DNA from: Chryseobacterium carnipullorum
GTDB lineage: Bacteria; Bacteroidota; Bacteroidia; Flavobacteriales; Weeksellaceae
Reading direction: 5' to 3'
DNA: 64,000 nt
Assembly (NCBI RefSeq): GCF_900142785.1
Contig: NZ_FRCD01000013.1
Location: 1 to 64,000 of the forward strand
The notes under the pieces were generated by a model. That model was given only the letters and a program-made list of their open reading frames with translations. It searched no databases and was not told the origin of the DNA. The position numbers were made by a program, and so were the translations under genes. Shown here piece after piece: positions 18,870 through 28,245 of this stretch. Numbering within the stretch: position 1 is the stretch's first letter; every line of letters begins with the position of its first letter.

Positions 18870-19678
18870 AAAAAACTTTATTACTCGCAGCATTAATATG
18901 CTCCTCATTCAGTCTTTACGCACAGGATAAGAAAATAGCCGAAGAATGCTTTAAAAAAGCAGACTATAAATGTGCAGAAGAACAATATACCAAACTGGCA
19001 GAAAAAGAACAGATTCAAAAGTATCAGTCTGAATATTACAACAGTCTTGGTACAGCTCAGAGAAGGTTAGGAAAGACGGCATTAGCTTTGAAATCTTATG
19101 AATTTGCTTTGAAAGCCAATCCTTTATCAGCTCCGGTATATGCTAATCTTGCTTCGCTCAACAGTCAGAAAGGAAACAAAACAAAAGCGTTGGAATATAT
19201 TTCCAAAGGACTTTCGATTGATTCTGAAAATCCCGAATTTTACCTCACCCGCTCCAAGATCTACGACAGTCAGGGCAAAAAAGAGCTCGCGATTAAAGAC
19301 CTTAAGCAGATCCTTACGTTTGCTCCGGATAATATTTATGCAAAAACAGGACTGGCAAATCTGAAGAAAAACAGCGGTGACCTGGACGGCGCTTTAAAAG
19401 ATTACAACCAGCTGATTTCCGAGAAACCGGAATCACTTCTTTATAATGGAAGGGCAGACGTTTATTTCAAAATGAAAAAGCCTAAGGAAGCCCTTACAGA
19501 CGTTAACAAAGCAATTTCCATCGATCCTAAATTTGCGCAGTCGTATGTTACCAAAGCACTGGTTTTATTTGATACGGCGAAACCTAAGGAAGCCTGTGAA
19601 AATCTTAATAAAGCAGTAAGTTTAGGCTATGAAAAAGTGGTGCTGGCAGATTATTATACGAAATGTACGGTAAAATAA
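18866..19678 (+). CDS. Secreted tetratricopeptide-repeat protein
   Basis: A 270-residue protein with a signal peptide (MKKTLLLAALICSSFSLYAQ) followed by about six TPR units, for example GTAQRRLGKTALALKSYEFA, PVYANLASLNSQKGNKTKAL and AKTGLANLKKNSGDLDGALK. A longer open frame reaches upstream into the PAP2 gene, but the ATG at 18866 overlapping the PAP2 stop (ATGA) gives the signal peptide and is the real start. It likely acts as a periplasmic scaffold; the partner is unknown. Confidence 0.88.
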   Translation: MKKTLLLAALICSSFSLYAQDKKIAEECFKKADYKCAEEQYTKLAEKEQIQKYQSEYYNSLGTAQRRLGKTALALKSYEFALKANPLSAPVYANLASLNSQKGNKTKALEYISKGLSIDSENPEFYLTRSKIYDSQGKKELAIKDLKQILTFAPDNIYAKTGLANLKKNSGDLDGALKDYNQLISEKPESLLYNGRADVYFKMKKPKEALTDVNKAISIDPKFAQSYVTKALVLFDTAKPKEACENLNKAVSLGYEKVVLADYYTKCTVK

Positions 19679-19783
19679 TCTTATTTTGATCGTCCGTTTT
19701 TTTGCGAAAACCAATTTTAACCATAAAACTAAATAGATTTTATTCTCAGTTTTAATTATTTTGAACCCCATAAAGATATAGAG

Positions 19784-20239
19784 ATGTTGAATATTGTTCT
19801 TGTAGAACCCGAAATACCCAACAATACAGGTAATATAGGACGATTATGTGTAGGAACAGAGAGTAAATTGCACTTGGTTCACCCGTTTGGATTTGTGATC
19901 AATGATAAGAACCTGAAAAGATCCGGCCTGGATTATTGGGTGCATCTTGATGTTACCGAATATGCCAATGTGGAGGAGTGGATAAAAAGTATTCCTGATC
20001 CGTCGCGTGTTTTCTTAATGAGTTCCCATGCTGAAAAATCATATCTGGAAAACGATTTTCAGGATGGCGACTGGCTGGTTTTTGGAAAAGAGAGTGTGGG
20101 GTTGAGTAAGGATGTTCTGGATCAGTTCCAAAATCATTTGACCATTCCGATGTCCAAATTAATCCGAAGCTTTAATATTGCCAATTCTGTAGCATTTGTC
20201 ATTGGTGAAGCCAAAAGGCAGATTGGTGTAAAGGGTTAG
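19784..20239 (+). CDS. trmL: tRNA (cytidine(34)-2'-O)-methyltransferase
   Basis: A 151-residue SPOUT methyltransferase that 2'-O-methylates the wobble base of tRNA-Leu isoacceptors. The N terminus MLNIVLVEPEIPNNTGNIGR, the middle FGKESVGLS and the C-terminal IPMSKLIRSFNIANSVA motif (the knotted SAM site) are all diagnostic. Length is typical. It is convergent with rlmH, another SPOUT enzyme, with a hairpin between them. Confidence 0.94.
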   Translation: MLNIVLVEPEIPNNTGNIGRLCVGTESKLHLVHPFGFVINDKNLKRSGLDYWVHLDVTEYANVEEWIKSIPDPSRVFLMSSHAEKSYLENDFQDGDWLVFGKESVGLSKDVLDQFQNHLTIPMSKLIRSFNIANSVAFVIGEAKRQIGVKG

Positions 20240-20244
20240 CAGTC

Positions 20245-20270
20245 AATTACGGTTTTGAAAACCGGTAATT
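20245..20270. terminator. Hairpin between convergent trmL and rlmH
   Basis: AATTACGGTTTT and AAAACC-G-GTAATT pair with one bulged G, immediately next to the rlmH stop codon. It probably terminates trmL and, on the other strand, rlmH. Confidence 0.6.
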
Positions 20271-20744
20271 TTAGTCATTATGATAGGGTTTCCCCTGTAA
20301 AATCTGATCAGCCCGGTACAGCTGTTCAACAATAAATAAACGGATCATCTGATGCGTGAATGTCATTTTAGATAATGACATTTTTTCGTTGGCTCTGTTA
20401 TAAATCTCTTCTGAAAAACCATAGGCACCTCCAATCAGGATATGGACTTTTTTTACTGATGAATTCATCCAGTTATCAATTTTCTGGGCAAATTCGCGGC
20501 TGGTGAACTGTTTTCCTTTTTCGTCAAGAATTACCACCAGGTCATTTTTATCAATATGATTGAAGAACAGCTTTGCTTCTTCCTTCTTCAAAAGGTCCGG
20601 CGAAAGATTTTTTGCATTTTTCACATCAGGAATTTCAGTGATTTCAAAATTCCAGTGTTTGGGAAGTCTGGTAAGATAATAACTGATCAGAGAAGTAATC
20701 TCTTTGTCATCTGTTTTGCCGATACAAAGTAAGCCGATTCGCAT
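20271..20744 (-). CDS. rlmH: 23S rRNA (pseudouridine(1915)-N3)-methyltransferase
   Basis: A 157-residue RlmH SPOUT enzyme that methylates pseudouridine 1915 in helix 69 of 23S rRNA on assembled 70S ribosomes. The N terminus (MRIGLLCIGKTDD), the central HILIGGAYGFSEE loop and the C-terminal SLSKMTFTHQMIRLFIVEQLYRA run form the conserved SAM-binding knot and tail. The product ends GKPYHND, as is usual for the family. Length is typical. Confidence 0.96.
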   Translation of the reverse strand: MRIGLLCIGKTDDKEITSLISYYLTRLPKHWNFEITEIPDVKNAKNLSPDLLKKEEAKLFFNHIDKNDLVVILDEKGKQFTSREFAQKIDNWMNSSVKKVHILIGGAYGFSEEIYNRANEKMSLSKMTFTHQMIRLFIVEQLYRADQILQGKPYHND

Positions 20745-21094
20745 GTGTAGAAAATTTCAAAGGGCAAAGATACCAATTTTACAGGTGAAAATAAATGAAT
20801 AAGGATGAAAGCCGGACCTGAAATGTTAAAATAGGGAGCACTTTTCATTTTTAAGGTTTTTAATATTTTGCTCATTTAATTTTAAAATCTGTTTATTTTG
20901 GATGGATTCTATTGGTTGAGCAGCCTATGAGCTCCTGATCTGTTCAATAATTGCCATTTTTTAGCCTGGCAGGTATGGGAAAAAGGATGGATAAAATGTT
21001 TATATTTGTACAAAGACTTAGGTAAAAGCGGTAATGTTTCTCCGGTTAAGGAGATAAAAATAGGCTGTTTTTTTAAGTGAAATGCACCAAATCG
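20745..21094. other. Divergent intergenic stretch, no gene recognised
   Basis: The space lies between the divergent rlmH and YihY genes. Short open frames exist (for example on the minus strand, 20909-21154), but they show no coding-like composition and one overlaps the YihY start. No hairpin, repeat or clear promoter was identified. Confidence 0.5.
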
Positions 21095-22108
21095 ATGAGT
21101 ATAAAAGTTCCCAGATTTATCTTGAAGATTCAAGAGTTTTTTGAAGGTATTCATATTCCTGTTTTAGGAATATCATTATGGCAGATGTTTCAGATCTATA
21201 TTTCCGGCATTTTTAAAGGAAATATAGGGAGAAAAGCAGCCGCTATTTCCTGGAGCTTTACCATCAGTCTCTTTCCGTTTCTTCTCTTTCTTCTTTCCGT
21301 TTTGCCTTATATGCCGCATTATGACAAGCTGCAGTTTTATATTTTTGAAGTTCTGATGCACAACGTTTTTCCTTCTAATATGGAAAATGATGTGAGAGGC
21401 TATATTGAAACCAATATTATCCCGAATATGAAAGGGATCAGCAATCTGACAATCGTACTTGCACTGGTTTTTGCAACCAACGGAACTTTTTCCCTTATCA
21501 ATGGATTCAATGAAAATTCAGATGAAAAACTCACAGATGTAAAGGAATTCATTCTTTCCTTTTTTATCACCATAGGCTTTATTACCATTGTTTTTCTGGC
21601 ACTTTTCGGAGTCTATTATGTGGAAGTTGTGATGAAACTTTTTACCCCAGCTTACGATATTTCATGGCTCGTAAAAAACCTTTCCAAGATCATTGGATTT
21701 GTTTCTTTTCCACTTTTCTATTTTATTCTTCTCACGCTTTTTTACTGGTTGGGAACGGTAAAAATAGCAAGATTCAGACAGGCTGTTCCCGGAGCTATTT
21801 TAACCACAGTTTTATTTGTTCTCACCACTTTTATCTTTGCGATCTATGTGAAAGATATTGCCCGGTATAACGTACTTTACGGATCCATTGGAAGCATGAT
21901 CCTGCTGATGGTTTGGGTGAATGTCAATGTGTATCTTCTCCTGTTCGGAAACGAACTGAACATGGCTCTCAGAAAGCTGAGGATAGAAAAACTGATGTCC
22001 GACGAAATCAAAAGAGAAGCTGTTCATTATCAAACAAGGATTACAGAACCCAATCTGGAAAGTGATGAGGAGCACAGAAGAAAGATAGAAGAAAAGAAAA
22101 GAGATTAA
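21095..22108 (+). CDS. YihY/BrkB-family inner-membrane protein
   Basis: About 337 residues with six or so membrane helices in the YihY (formerly RNase BN) family. Key stretches are AAAISWSFTISLFPFLLFLLS, GTFSLINGFNE and the C-terminal SMILLMVWVNVNVYLLLFGNELN. Members are membrane proteins of uncertain transport-like function; the old RNase BN assignment is wrong. A GTG at 21077 could extend it by six codons, but the ATG at 21095 is preferred. Its stop overlaps the convergent nhaA stop. Confidence 0.88.
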   Translation: MSIKVPRFILKIQEFFEGIHIPVLGISLWQMFQIYISGIFKGNIGRKAAAISWSFTISLFPFLLFLLSVLPYMPHYDKLQFYIFEVLMHNVFPSNMENDVRGYIETNIIPNMKGISNLTIVLALVFATNGTFSLINGFNENSDEKLTDVKEFILSFFITIGFITIVFLALFGVYYVEVVMKLFTPAYDISWLVKNLSKIIGFVSFPLFYFILLTLFYWLGTVKIARFRQAVPGAILTTVLFVLTTFIFAIYVKDIARYNVLYGSIGSMILLMVWVNVNVYLLLFGNELNMALRKLRIEKLMSDEIKREAVHYQTRITEPNLESDEEHRRKIEEKKRD

Positions 22109-23283
22109 TTTTCTATTTCGTTCATATCTTTTTTAGAACTCATACTTAATATGATAAATCCTAAGACTGCTGCCAGGAAAGACGCGATCAGAATCGCAAA
22201 TTTAGCTTCGTCCTGAATGGGAATATCATCTTTAAAGGAAAGCAGCGCAATAAAAATAGACATGGTGAATCCTATTCCTGCCAGTAATCCAACACCGGCC
22301 ATTTGGGTCCAGGTACTGTTTTGAGGCAGTGAGCTTAGTTTTAATTTGATGGCGATAAAAGAAAACAGATTGATCCCGACCAGTTTTCCTAACACCAGCC
22401 CGCAGATAATACCCAAACCTAACGTACTTGTAACTCCTGCTACCATTTCACTGGTAAAAGCAATATTGGTATTCGTTAAAGCAAATATCGGCATGATGAG
22501 AAAGCTTACCGGAAAATGAAGGCTATGTTCAAGTTTTTCAAGAGGGGAGATTTCTACAGTAGACACATTGGTAGGAATTGAGAAGGCCAGTAAAACTCCC
22601 GCTATTGTTGCATGGATTCCCGAATGATGCAGGAAATACCATAAGAACAATCCTGGAATAATATAAAAAATAAGTCGGGTAACTTTTAAAAAATTGAGTA
22701 AAAACAATAAGGCCGCTGTTCCAAAAGATAGCAACAGATAAGTCCAGTGAATCTGTTCGGTATAAAAAACAGCAATCACCAGAATGGCACCCAGATCATC
22801 TACAATAGCCAATGCTGCGAGAAATATTTTAATGGAGTTCGGAATCTTTTTGCCCAGCATCGAAATGATAGCCAATGAAAAAGCAATATCTGTAGCCATG
22901 GGAATTCCCCAGCCACTGCCATATTCTGTTCCGGAGTTGAAGAATGTATAGATGACGGCCGGAACGAGCATTCCTCCAACCGCTGCAAAAATAGGCAATG
23001 AAGCATTTTTGAAAGAAGAAAGTTCGCCTTCTACCATTTCTCTTTTGATCTCAAGCCCTACCAAAAGGAAGAAAACGGCCATCAGTCCGTCATTAATCCA
23101 TATGCTGACAGGATAGGTAAGGTGGAAAAGGTGAGTGCCGACTTCTTTGTCTAAAAAGTTCTGAAAACCTTCGCCTGCAGACGAATTAGCGATTAATAAT
23201 GAAACAAGGACACAGAAAATAAGTATAATTCCTGATGCCTGATTACTGCTGAAAAATTTTTTAAAATATAAGGATAAATTCAT
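22105..23283 (-). CDS. nhaA: Na+/H+ antiporter NhaA
   Basis: A 392-residue electrogenic sodium/proton antiporter of the inner membrane. The family core is visible in helices 4-5: GWGIPMATDIAFSLAI, followed by FLAALAIVDDLGAILVIA, which contains the paired Asp residues that bind the ion. The N-terminal SGIILIFCVLVSLLIANS also matches. The start lies 2 nt after the rel stop, so it is translated from the rel transcript. It meets the YihY gene end to end, sharing the TTAA at 22105-22108. Confidence 0.96.
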   Translation of the reverse strand: MNLSLYFKKFFSSNQASGIILIFCVLVSLLIANSSAGEGFQNFLDKEVGTHLFHLTYPVSIWINDGLMAVFFLLVGLEIKREMVEGELSSFKNASLPIFAAVGGMLVPAVIYTFFNSGTEYGSGWGIPMATDIAFSLAIISMLGKKIPNSIKIFLAALAIVDDLGAILVIAVFYTEQIHWTYLLLSFGTAALLFLLNFLKVTRLIFYIIPGLFLWYFLHHSGIHATIAGVLLAFSIPTNVSTVEISPLEKLEHSLHFPVSFLIMPIFALTNTNIAFTSEMVAGVTSTLGLGIICGLVLGKLVGINLFSFIAIKLKLSSLPQNSTWTQMAGVGLLAGIGFTMSIFIALLSFKDDIPIQDEAKFAILIASFLAAVLGFIILSMSSKKDMNEIEN

Positions 23284-23285
23284 GT

Positions 23286-25496
23286 TTATGATTGTAATCG
23301 TCTCACAATGGAAACGCCGTCGATGCTTTTAAGTTTTTTAAATGTTTCTTCAAGCTGACCTTTGTTTTTAACTTCAAGATTGATATTTCCTGTAAAAATA
23401 CCATTATTGGATTCTATAGACATGCTTTTCATATCCATTCCCATGCTTCCGCTGATCACGGTTGTAATATCGTTGATCATTCCCATTCTGTCAAGACCTT
23501 CAATTTCGATCTTCACTCTGTTCTTAAAGCTCTCTGCATTCACCCACTTGGCTGGGATTACACGGTAATCATACTGTGCTCTCAGATTGATGGCATTCGG
23601 GCAGTTGTCACTGTGGACTTTGATACCGTCAGAAATGGTAATAAATCCAAAAATTTTGTCACCGGGAATTACCGTACAGCATTTCGCATAGCTGTAGTTG
23701 AGCTTTTCCTCATCCTTCCCGAAAATAATCATGTCAAGGTTTTGCTCTTTCGGCTCCTCAAAATGCTGATTTTTTGTTGGTGATTTTCTGAACCTTGAAA
23801 GTAAGTTGTTGAATACATTTTTACTTTCTATATATTTTCTCAGACTGCTGACATCCAGTTCATTGCTCTGGAATTTCAGGAACAGATCCTGAGAGGTTTT
23901 TAAATTAAAGAATTTCTGAAGCTTGTTGATCTCTTCATCGTTAAAGTTGATCTTTGCATGTCGCAGTTTTCTCTGAAGAATTTCTTTTCCTTCTTCTACC
24001 AGCTGATTCTTCTGAGAATTCAGATAACTTTTAATCTTAGACTTCGCTTTGGAGGTTACTACAAACTCCAGCCAGTCAGACTTAGGTTTCTGGTTCTGTG
24101 AAGACAAAATATCGATCTGATCACCATTTTGGAGAACATATGAAATAGGGACCAGTTTTCCGTTGATTTTAGCGCCAAGACATTTCATTCCAAGATCAGA
24201 GTGAACGGAAAAAGCGAAATCCAGAGCTGTGGCATTGGTGGGAAGAATTTTAATTTCTCCTTTCGGAGTAAATACAAATACTTCTTTAGAATATAAATTG
24301 AGTTTAATATTATCTAATAGTTCAGAGGTCGAGAGGTTTTGCTGTTGTTCAAGAACTTCACGGATCTCAGTGACCCATTTTTCAAAATTCCGGTCATCGG
24401 AGCTCTGTTTGTAGCCTTCTTTATATTTGTAGTGGGCCGCAACTCCTTTTTCTGCAATTTCATCCATTCTCTCCGAACGGATCTGAACTTCTATCCATTT
24501 TTTATCTGGTCCAAGTACCGTTAAATGAAGACTTTCATACCCTGTAGAACGGGGCTGTGTGATCCAGTCTCTCATTCTTGAAGGGTTACTATGGTAAACA
24601 TCCGTTACAATGGAATAGATTTTCCAGGCTAAGAATTTTTCATTTTTAGCATCCGATTTATAGATAATCCTGATGGCATAATTATCGAAGACTTCCTCAA
24701 AAGAAACGCCCTGTTTAAGCATTTTTCTGTAAATAGAAGAAATGGCTTTCGCACGGCCTTTGATGGTGAAATTTAAGCCTTCTTCTTTTAATCTTTCTGA
24801 AGCTTCAGTCTTAAATTCTTCAATGTATCGTTCCCGGCTTTCTTTGGCTAATTCCAACTTTTCCGTGATCTCATTGTACACTTCCGGATTGTTGTATTTT
24901 AACGAAAGATCTTCAAGCTCTGATTTAATGTTATAAAGTCCCAGACGGTGAGCCATCGGGGCATAAATATATACTGTTTCTGAAGCAATTTTTTTCTGCT
25001 TGTCCGGAGCCATGCTTTCCAGCGTTCTCATATTATGAAGACGGTCGGCAATTTTGATCAGAATAACTCTGAAATCTTCGGATAACGTCAGCAATAATTT
25101 CCTGTAGTTTTCAGACTGTACAGAAATATTCTGATGATTCATGATAGAGATCTTTGTGAGTCCGTTCACAATGTTGGCGATCTTTTCTCCAAAAATCTTT
25201 TTCAGATCTTCGTAGGTATAGTCCGAATCTTCTACAACGTCGTGCAACAGGGCACAAGCTATTGATGTAGCGCCAAGTCCGATCTCAGTTGCTACAATTT
25301 TAGCAACAGCAATGGGGTGGTAGATGTAAGGCTCGCCGGATTTTCTCCTTTGATCCTTATGGGCATCCAATGCAATATCAAATGCTTTCCGGATGAGTTT
25401 ATTATTTTCCTCATCCAGAGTTCTGTAGGTGTTAGAAATCAAGTCCTTATATCGGGCAAGGATCTCTTTGTTTTCCTGTTCTAAATCGTAACTCAT
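23286..25496 (-). CDS. Bifunctional (p)ppGpp synthetase/hydrolase Rel/SpoT
   Basis: A 736-residue RelA/SpoT homologue controlling the stringent response. An HD hydrolase domain lies at the N terminus (HDVVEDSDYTYEDL with His85 and Asp86, then ADRLHNMRTLE). The synthetase domain follows at roughly 230-370 (ISSIYRKMLKQG, FDNYAIRIIYK, GYESLHLTVLGP, EVQIRSERMDEIAEKGVAAH). Then come a TGS domain (VFVFTPKGEIKILPTNAT) and a C-terminal ACT domain (IEGLDRMGMINDITTVIS). Both catalytic halves look intact, so it should be the bifunctional Rel type. nhaA follows within 2 nt. Confidence 0.96.
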   Translation of the reverse strand: MSYDLEQENKEILARYKDLISNTYRTLDEENNKLIRKAFDIALDAHKDQRRKSGEPYIYHPIAVAKIVATEIGLGATSIACALLHDVVEDSDYTYEDLKKIFGEKIANIVNGLTKISIMNHQNISVQSENYRKLLLTLSEDFRVILIKIADRLHNMRTLESMAPDKQKKIASETVYIYAPMAHRLGLYNIKSELEDLSLKYNNPEVYNEITEKLELAKESRERYIEEFKTEASERLKEEGLNFTIKGRAKAISSIYRKMLKQGVSFEEVFDNYAIRIIYKSDAKNEKFLAWKIYSIVTDVYHSNPSRMRDWITQPRSTGYESLHLTVLGPDKKWIEVQIRSERMDEIAEKGVAAHYKYKEGYKQSSDDRNFEKWVTEIREVLEQQQNLSTSELLDNIKLNLYSKEVFVFTPKGEIKILPTNATALDFAFSVHSDLGMKCLGAKINGKLVPISYVLQNGDQIDILSSQNQKPKSDWLEFVVTSKAKSKIKSYLNSQKNQLVEEGKEILQRKLRHAKINFNDEEINKLQKFFNLKTSQDLFLKFQSNELDVSSLRKYIESKNVFNNLLSRFRKSPTKNQHFEEPKEQNLDMIIFGKDEEKLNYSYAKCCTVIPGDKIFGFITISDGIKVHSDNCPNAINLRAQYDYRVIPAKWVNAESFKNRVKIEIEGLDRMGMINDITTVISGSMGMDMKSMSIESNNGIFTGNINLEVKNKGQLEETFKKLKSIDGVSIVRRLQS

Positions 25497-25550
25497 TTGT
25501 GTTAATGCCTATATTTAAACGAAAATACGAAAATTTTTAAACTTTTCATA

Positions 25551-25582
25551 CATAAAAAATCCACAGAACGATCTGTGGATTT
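25551..25582 (-). terminator. Rho-independent terminator of the 121-residue protein gene
   Basis: Arms 25557-25567 (AAATCCACAGA) and 25572-25582 form a perfect 11-bp stem with loop ACGA. On the minus strand it is followed by a run of T. It separates the small gene from rel. Confidence 0.88.
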
Positions 25583-25606
25583 CCGGTTATTAGATTTTAT
25601 GTTTTA

Positions 25607-25972
25607 TCAGAATTTTACTTCTGAATCCATACCGCTGCTTGATGCCTTTATTTTTACATCGGGGCTGTTATGGATTTCTGCTCTGTTTCTGGCATCGATA
25701 AATTTTCTGATGTGATCATAATTGGCCTCTTCGATACCCATATTCTCGAATAAATAGGTCTTCAGTACTGAATTTTGGCTAAAAACATTCTTAGCACCGT
25801 CAGTTTGGTTATTATCTTTTACCGCAACACTCGCCAGATACTGAGAGGTACCAGAGTCGTTATTAACATATACTATGTAATCTGAATTTTCAAATCCTGA
25901 ATTTTCCAGATCAGCTTCAAGCTTTTTGTAATCGCTGTGATGTGCAAATAATCCAGCTAATATATTTGACAT
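25607..25972 (-). CDS. Small hypothetical protein, possibly general-stress-like
   Basis: A 121-residue cytoplasmic protein with no signal peptide. The start is taken at the ATG at 25972 (MSNILAGLFAHHSDY), since the longer frame begins with TTG. An alternating first half (DYKKLEADLENSGFENSDYIVYVN) suggests a small alpha/beta fold like that of YflT/GSP17M-type proteins. The Lys/Ser-rich tail looks disordered. The family call is only a resemblance. It is monocistronic with its own terminator. Confidence 0.65.
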   Translation of the reverse strand: MSNILAGLFAHHSDYKKLEADLENSGFENSDYIVYVNNDSGTSQYLASVAVKDNNQTDGAKNVFSQNSVLKTYLFENMGIEEANYDHIRKFIDARNRAEIHNSPDVKIKASSSGMDSEVKF

Positions 25973-26277
25973 AAGCAATGGTTTTTAAATTATACTTAAA
26001 GGTAATAAATATTTTTTAATATTGTTAGTAATAATTTATTAAAATTTACGTTTTACTGTTTTGTCTATATTTTTATGTTAAAATGTTTGAGGATATCTAT
26101 TGAACACCTGTTTGAATTTGATGAAGATGTACTACTCCATAAAGACCGATAATCTCTATTCATTAATTTGCATTATCCTTGAAACCTGCGCGAATAAAAT
26201 ACACATTCTTAAGTATCATTATTTACAAAAAAAAACGGACCGAAGCCCGTTTTTACAGTATTGTTCAAAAATCTAAT
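25973..26277. other. AT-rich intergenic stretch
   Basis: Apart from the acs terminator at 26231-26254, nothing is recognised. The part next to 25972 is extremely AT-rich and probably holds the promoter of the small minus-strand gene. Confidence 0.5.
26231..26254 (-). terminator. Rho-independent terminator of acs, UUCG tetraloop
   Basis: On the minus strand the stem AAAAACGGGC / GTCCGTTTTT closes a TTCG tetraloop and runs into a stretch of T. It ends the carboxylate-activation block. Confidence 0.88.
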
Positions 26278-28185
26278 CTATATCTTTTCATTCTTAATTT
26301 CCTCCACAATTTCAGGATTCAGTAAAGTAGAAATATCTCCAAAGTTGCTGAAATCTCCTTCTGCAATTTTTCTCAGGATTCTACGCATGATTTTCCCTGA
26401 ACGTGTTTTGGGAAGCCCGGAAACAAACTGTATCTTATCCAGTTTGGCAATAGGTCCTATCTGATCTGAGATCAGCTGATTGATTTCCTTTTTAAGGTTT
26501 TCCTTGTCGCGGCCTTCTCCTGTTTCTTTCAAGATCACAAAACCATACAAGGCATTTCCTTTAATGTCGTGAGGATAACCCACAATCGCAGATTCTGCAA
26601 CAGCAGGATGTTCGTTGATGCTGTCTTCAATAGGGGCTGTTCCTAAATTATGTCCGGAAACAATAATTACATCATCTACACGGCCCGTAATTCTGTAGTA
26701 TCCTACTTCATCTCTCAATGCGCCGTCACCCGTAAAATATTTCCCCGGGAAAGCTGTAAAATAGGTTTCTTTATATCGCTGATGGTCGCCCCAGATAGTT
26801 CTGGCAATTCCCGGCCATGGAAAACGGATGCATAGATTTCCGGTTACCTGATTTCCGGTAATTTCGTTGCGTTTATCATCCATTAATACAGGTTGAATTC
26901 CCGGAAGTGGAAGTGTGGCATAGGTAGGTTTGGTAGGGGTAACGAAAGGAAGCGGTGAGATCATGATTCCTCCTGTTTCTGTCTGCCACCAGGTATCAAC
27001 GACCGGACATTTTTTCTTTCCGACATGGTCATTGAACCAGTGCCATGCCTCTTCATTGATAGGCTCACCCACAGAACCAATCACTTTCAAAGTGCTGAGA
27101 TCATGCTTGTCAACCCATTCCGAGCTTTCTTTGGCCAATGAACGGATGGCCGTCGGTGCGGTGTAGAACTGGGTAACCTTGTGTTTTTCGATAACCTCCC
27201 AGAAACGGTCCGGTTCAGGATAAGTAGGCACCCCTTCAAAAATTACGGTGGTTGCTCCGTTAAGAAGCGGCCCGTACAGAATATAGGAATGTCCGGTAAT
27301 CCAGCCGATATCTGCTGTACACCAGTAGATGTCATTTTCCTTGTAGTTAAATACATTTTTAAAAGTATAGGCGGTATACACCATATAACCTGCGGAAGTG
27401 TGAAGCATTCCTTTGGGTTTCCCCGTAGAACCTGAGGTGTACAGGATAAAAAGCGGATCTTCAGCATCCATGATCACGGTAACGAAATCAGCGGAGGCTT
27501 TTTCATAAAGATCAGCCATCCAGTGATCTCTGCCTTCTTTCATTTTGATCTCGTTGTGGGTTCTTTTTACGACCAGAATAGATTCTATGCTTGGTGTTTT
27601 CTCCGCAGCTTCATCTACAATGCTCTTCAAATCCAGAACTTTATTTCCTCTGTAGCTTCCATCTGACGTAATGATCATTTTAGCATGACAGTCGTTTACC
27701 CTTGAAGCTACTGCTGAAGCTGAAAATCCTGCGAAGATTACAGAATGCACTGCGCCCAATTTAGCACACGCAAGCATCGTTATCGCCAGTTCCGGGATCA
27801 TGGGAAGGTAAATGCAGACTCTGTCGCCTTTTTCAATTCCCATTTCACGCAAAACATTGGCAGTTTTATTGACGCGCGTGTATAATTCATTGTAGGAAAT
27901 ATGTTGTGCCTGTTCTTTAGGGTCGTTGGGCTCCCAAATGATGGCTGTTTTTTCTCCTCTTACTGCAAGATGTCTGTCGATACAGTTTTTAGTGATATTT
28001 AATTTCGCATTCTTAAACCAAGTGATTTTGGCTTCATTCATATCATACTTAACAACCTTGCTCCATCTTTGGTACCAGACAAAATTTTGATCAGCAATCT
28101 TATCCCAGAATTTTTTAGGATTTTTAATAGACTTTTTGTACTCTTCAAAATAATGTGGCAGATCTTCAATTAAGTAATTTCTCAT
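26278..28185 (-). CDS. acs: Acetyl-CoA synthetase (AMP-forming)
   Basis: A 635-residue enzyme making acetyl-CoA from acetate, CoA and ATP. The P-loop-like A3 motif YTSGSTGKPKGMLHTSAGY, the WWQTETGG motif and the hinge FTGDGALRDEVGYYRITGRVDD are canonical. Lys598 in PKTRSGKIMRRILRKIAEGD is the catalytic lysine, which in this family is controlled by acetylation. It is the last gene of a run with a propionyl-CoA synthetase-like gene, a transporter-linked histidine kinase and a response regulator, matching the idea of acetate-responsive control. Confidence 0.96.
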   Translation of the reverse strand: MRNYLIEDLPHYFEEYKKSIKNPKKFWDKIADQNFVWYQRWSKVVKYDMNEAKITWFKNAKLNITKNCIDRHLAVRGEKTAIIWEPNDPKEQAQHISYNELYTRVNKTANVLREMGIEKGDRVCIYLPMIPELAITMLACAKLGAVHSVIFAGFSASAVASRVNDCHAKMIITSDGSYRGNKVLDLKSIVDEAAEKTPSIESILVVKRTHNEIKMKEGRDHWMADLYEKASADFVTVIMDAEDPLFILYTSGSTGKPKGMLHTSAGYMVYTAYTFKNVFNYKENDIYWCTADIGWITGHSYILYGPLLNGATTVIFEGVPTYPEPDRFWEVIEKHKVTQFYTAPTAIRSLAKESSEWVDKHDLSTLKVIGSVGEPINEEAWHWFNDHVGKKKCPVVDTWWQTETGGIMISPLPFVTPTKPTYATLPLPGIQPVLMDDKRNEITGNQVTGNLCIRFPWPGIARTIWGDHQRYKETYFTAFPGKYFTGDGALRDEVGYYRITGRVDDVIIVSGHNLGTAPIEDSINEHPAVAESAIVGYPHDIKGNALYGFVILKETGEGRDKENLKKEINQLISDQIGPIAKLDKIQFVSGLPKTRSGKIMRRILRKIAEGDFSNFGDISTLLNPEIVEEIKNEKI

Positions 28186-28245
28186 ATCCCTTCTTTTTTT
28201 GAAATTTGAATTTTATTAATATTAAATATATGTTTAATTTATGGC

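Noticed and set aside
19681..19710. Possible third copy of the GTCCGTTTTT operator before trmL
   Set aside because: Only GTCCGTTTTT is shared, with no following TAnnTTTG at 20 nt.
20909..21154. Minus-strand ORF of 81 codons upstream of YihY
   Set aside because: No recognisable features, and it overlaps the YihY start.
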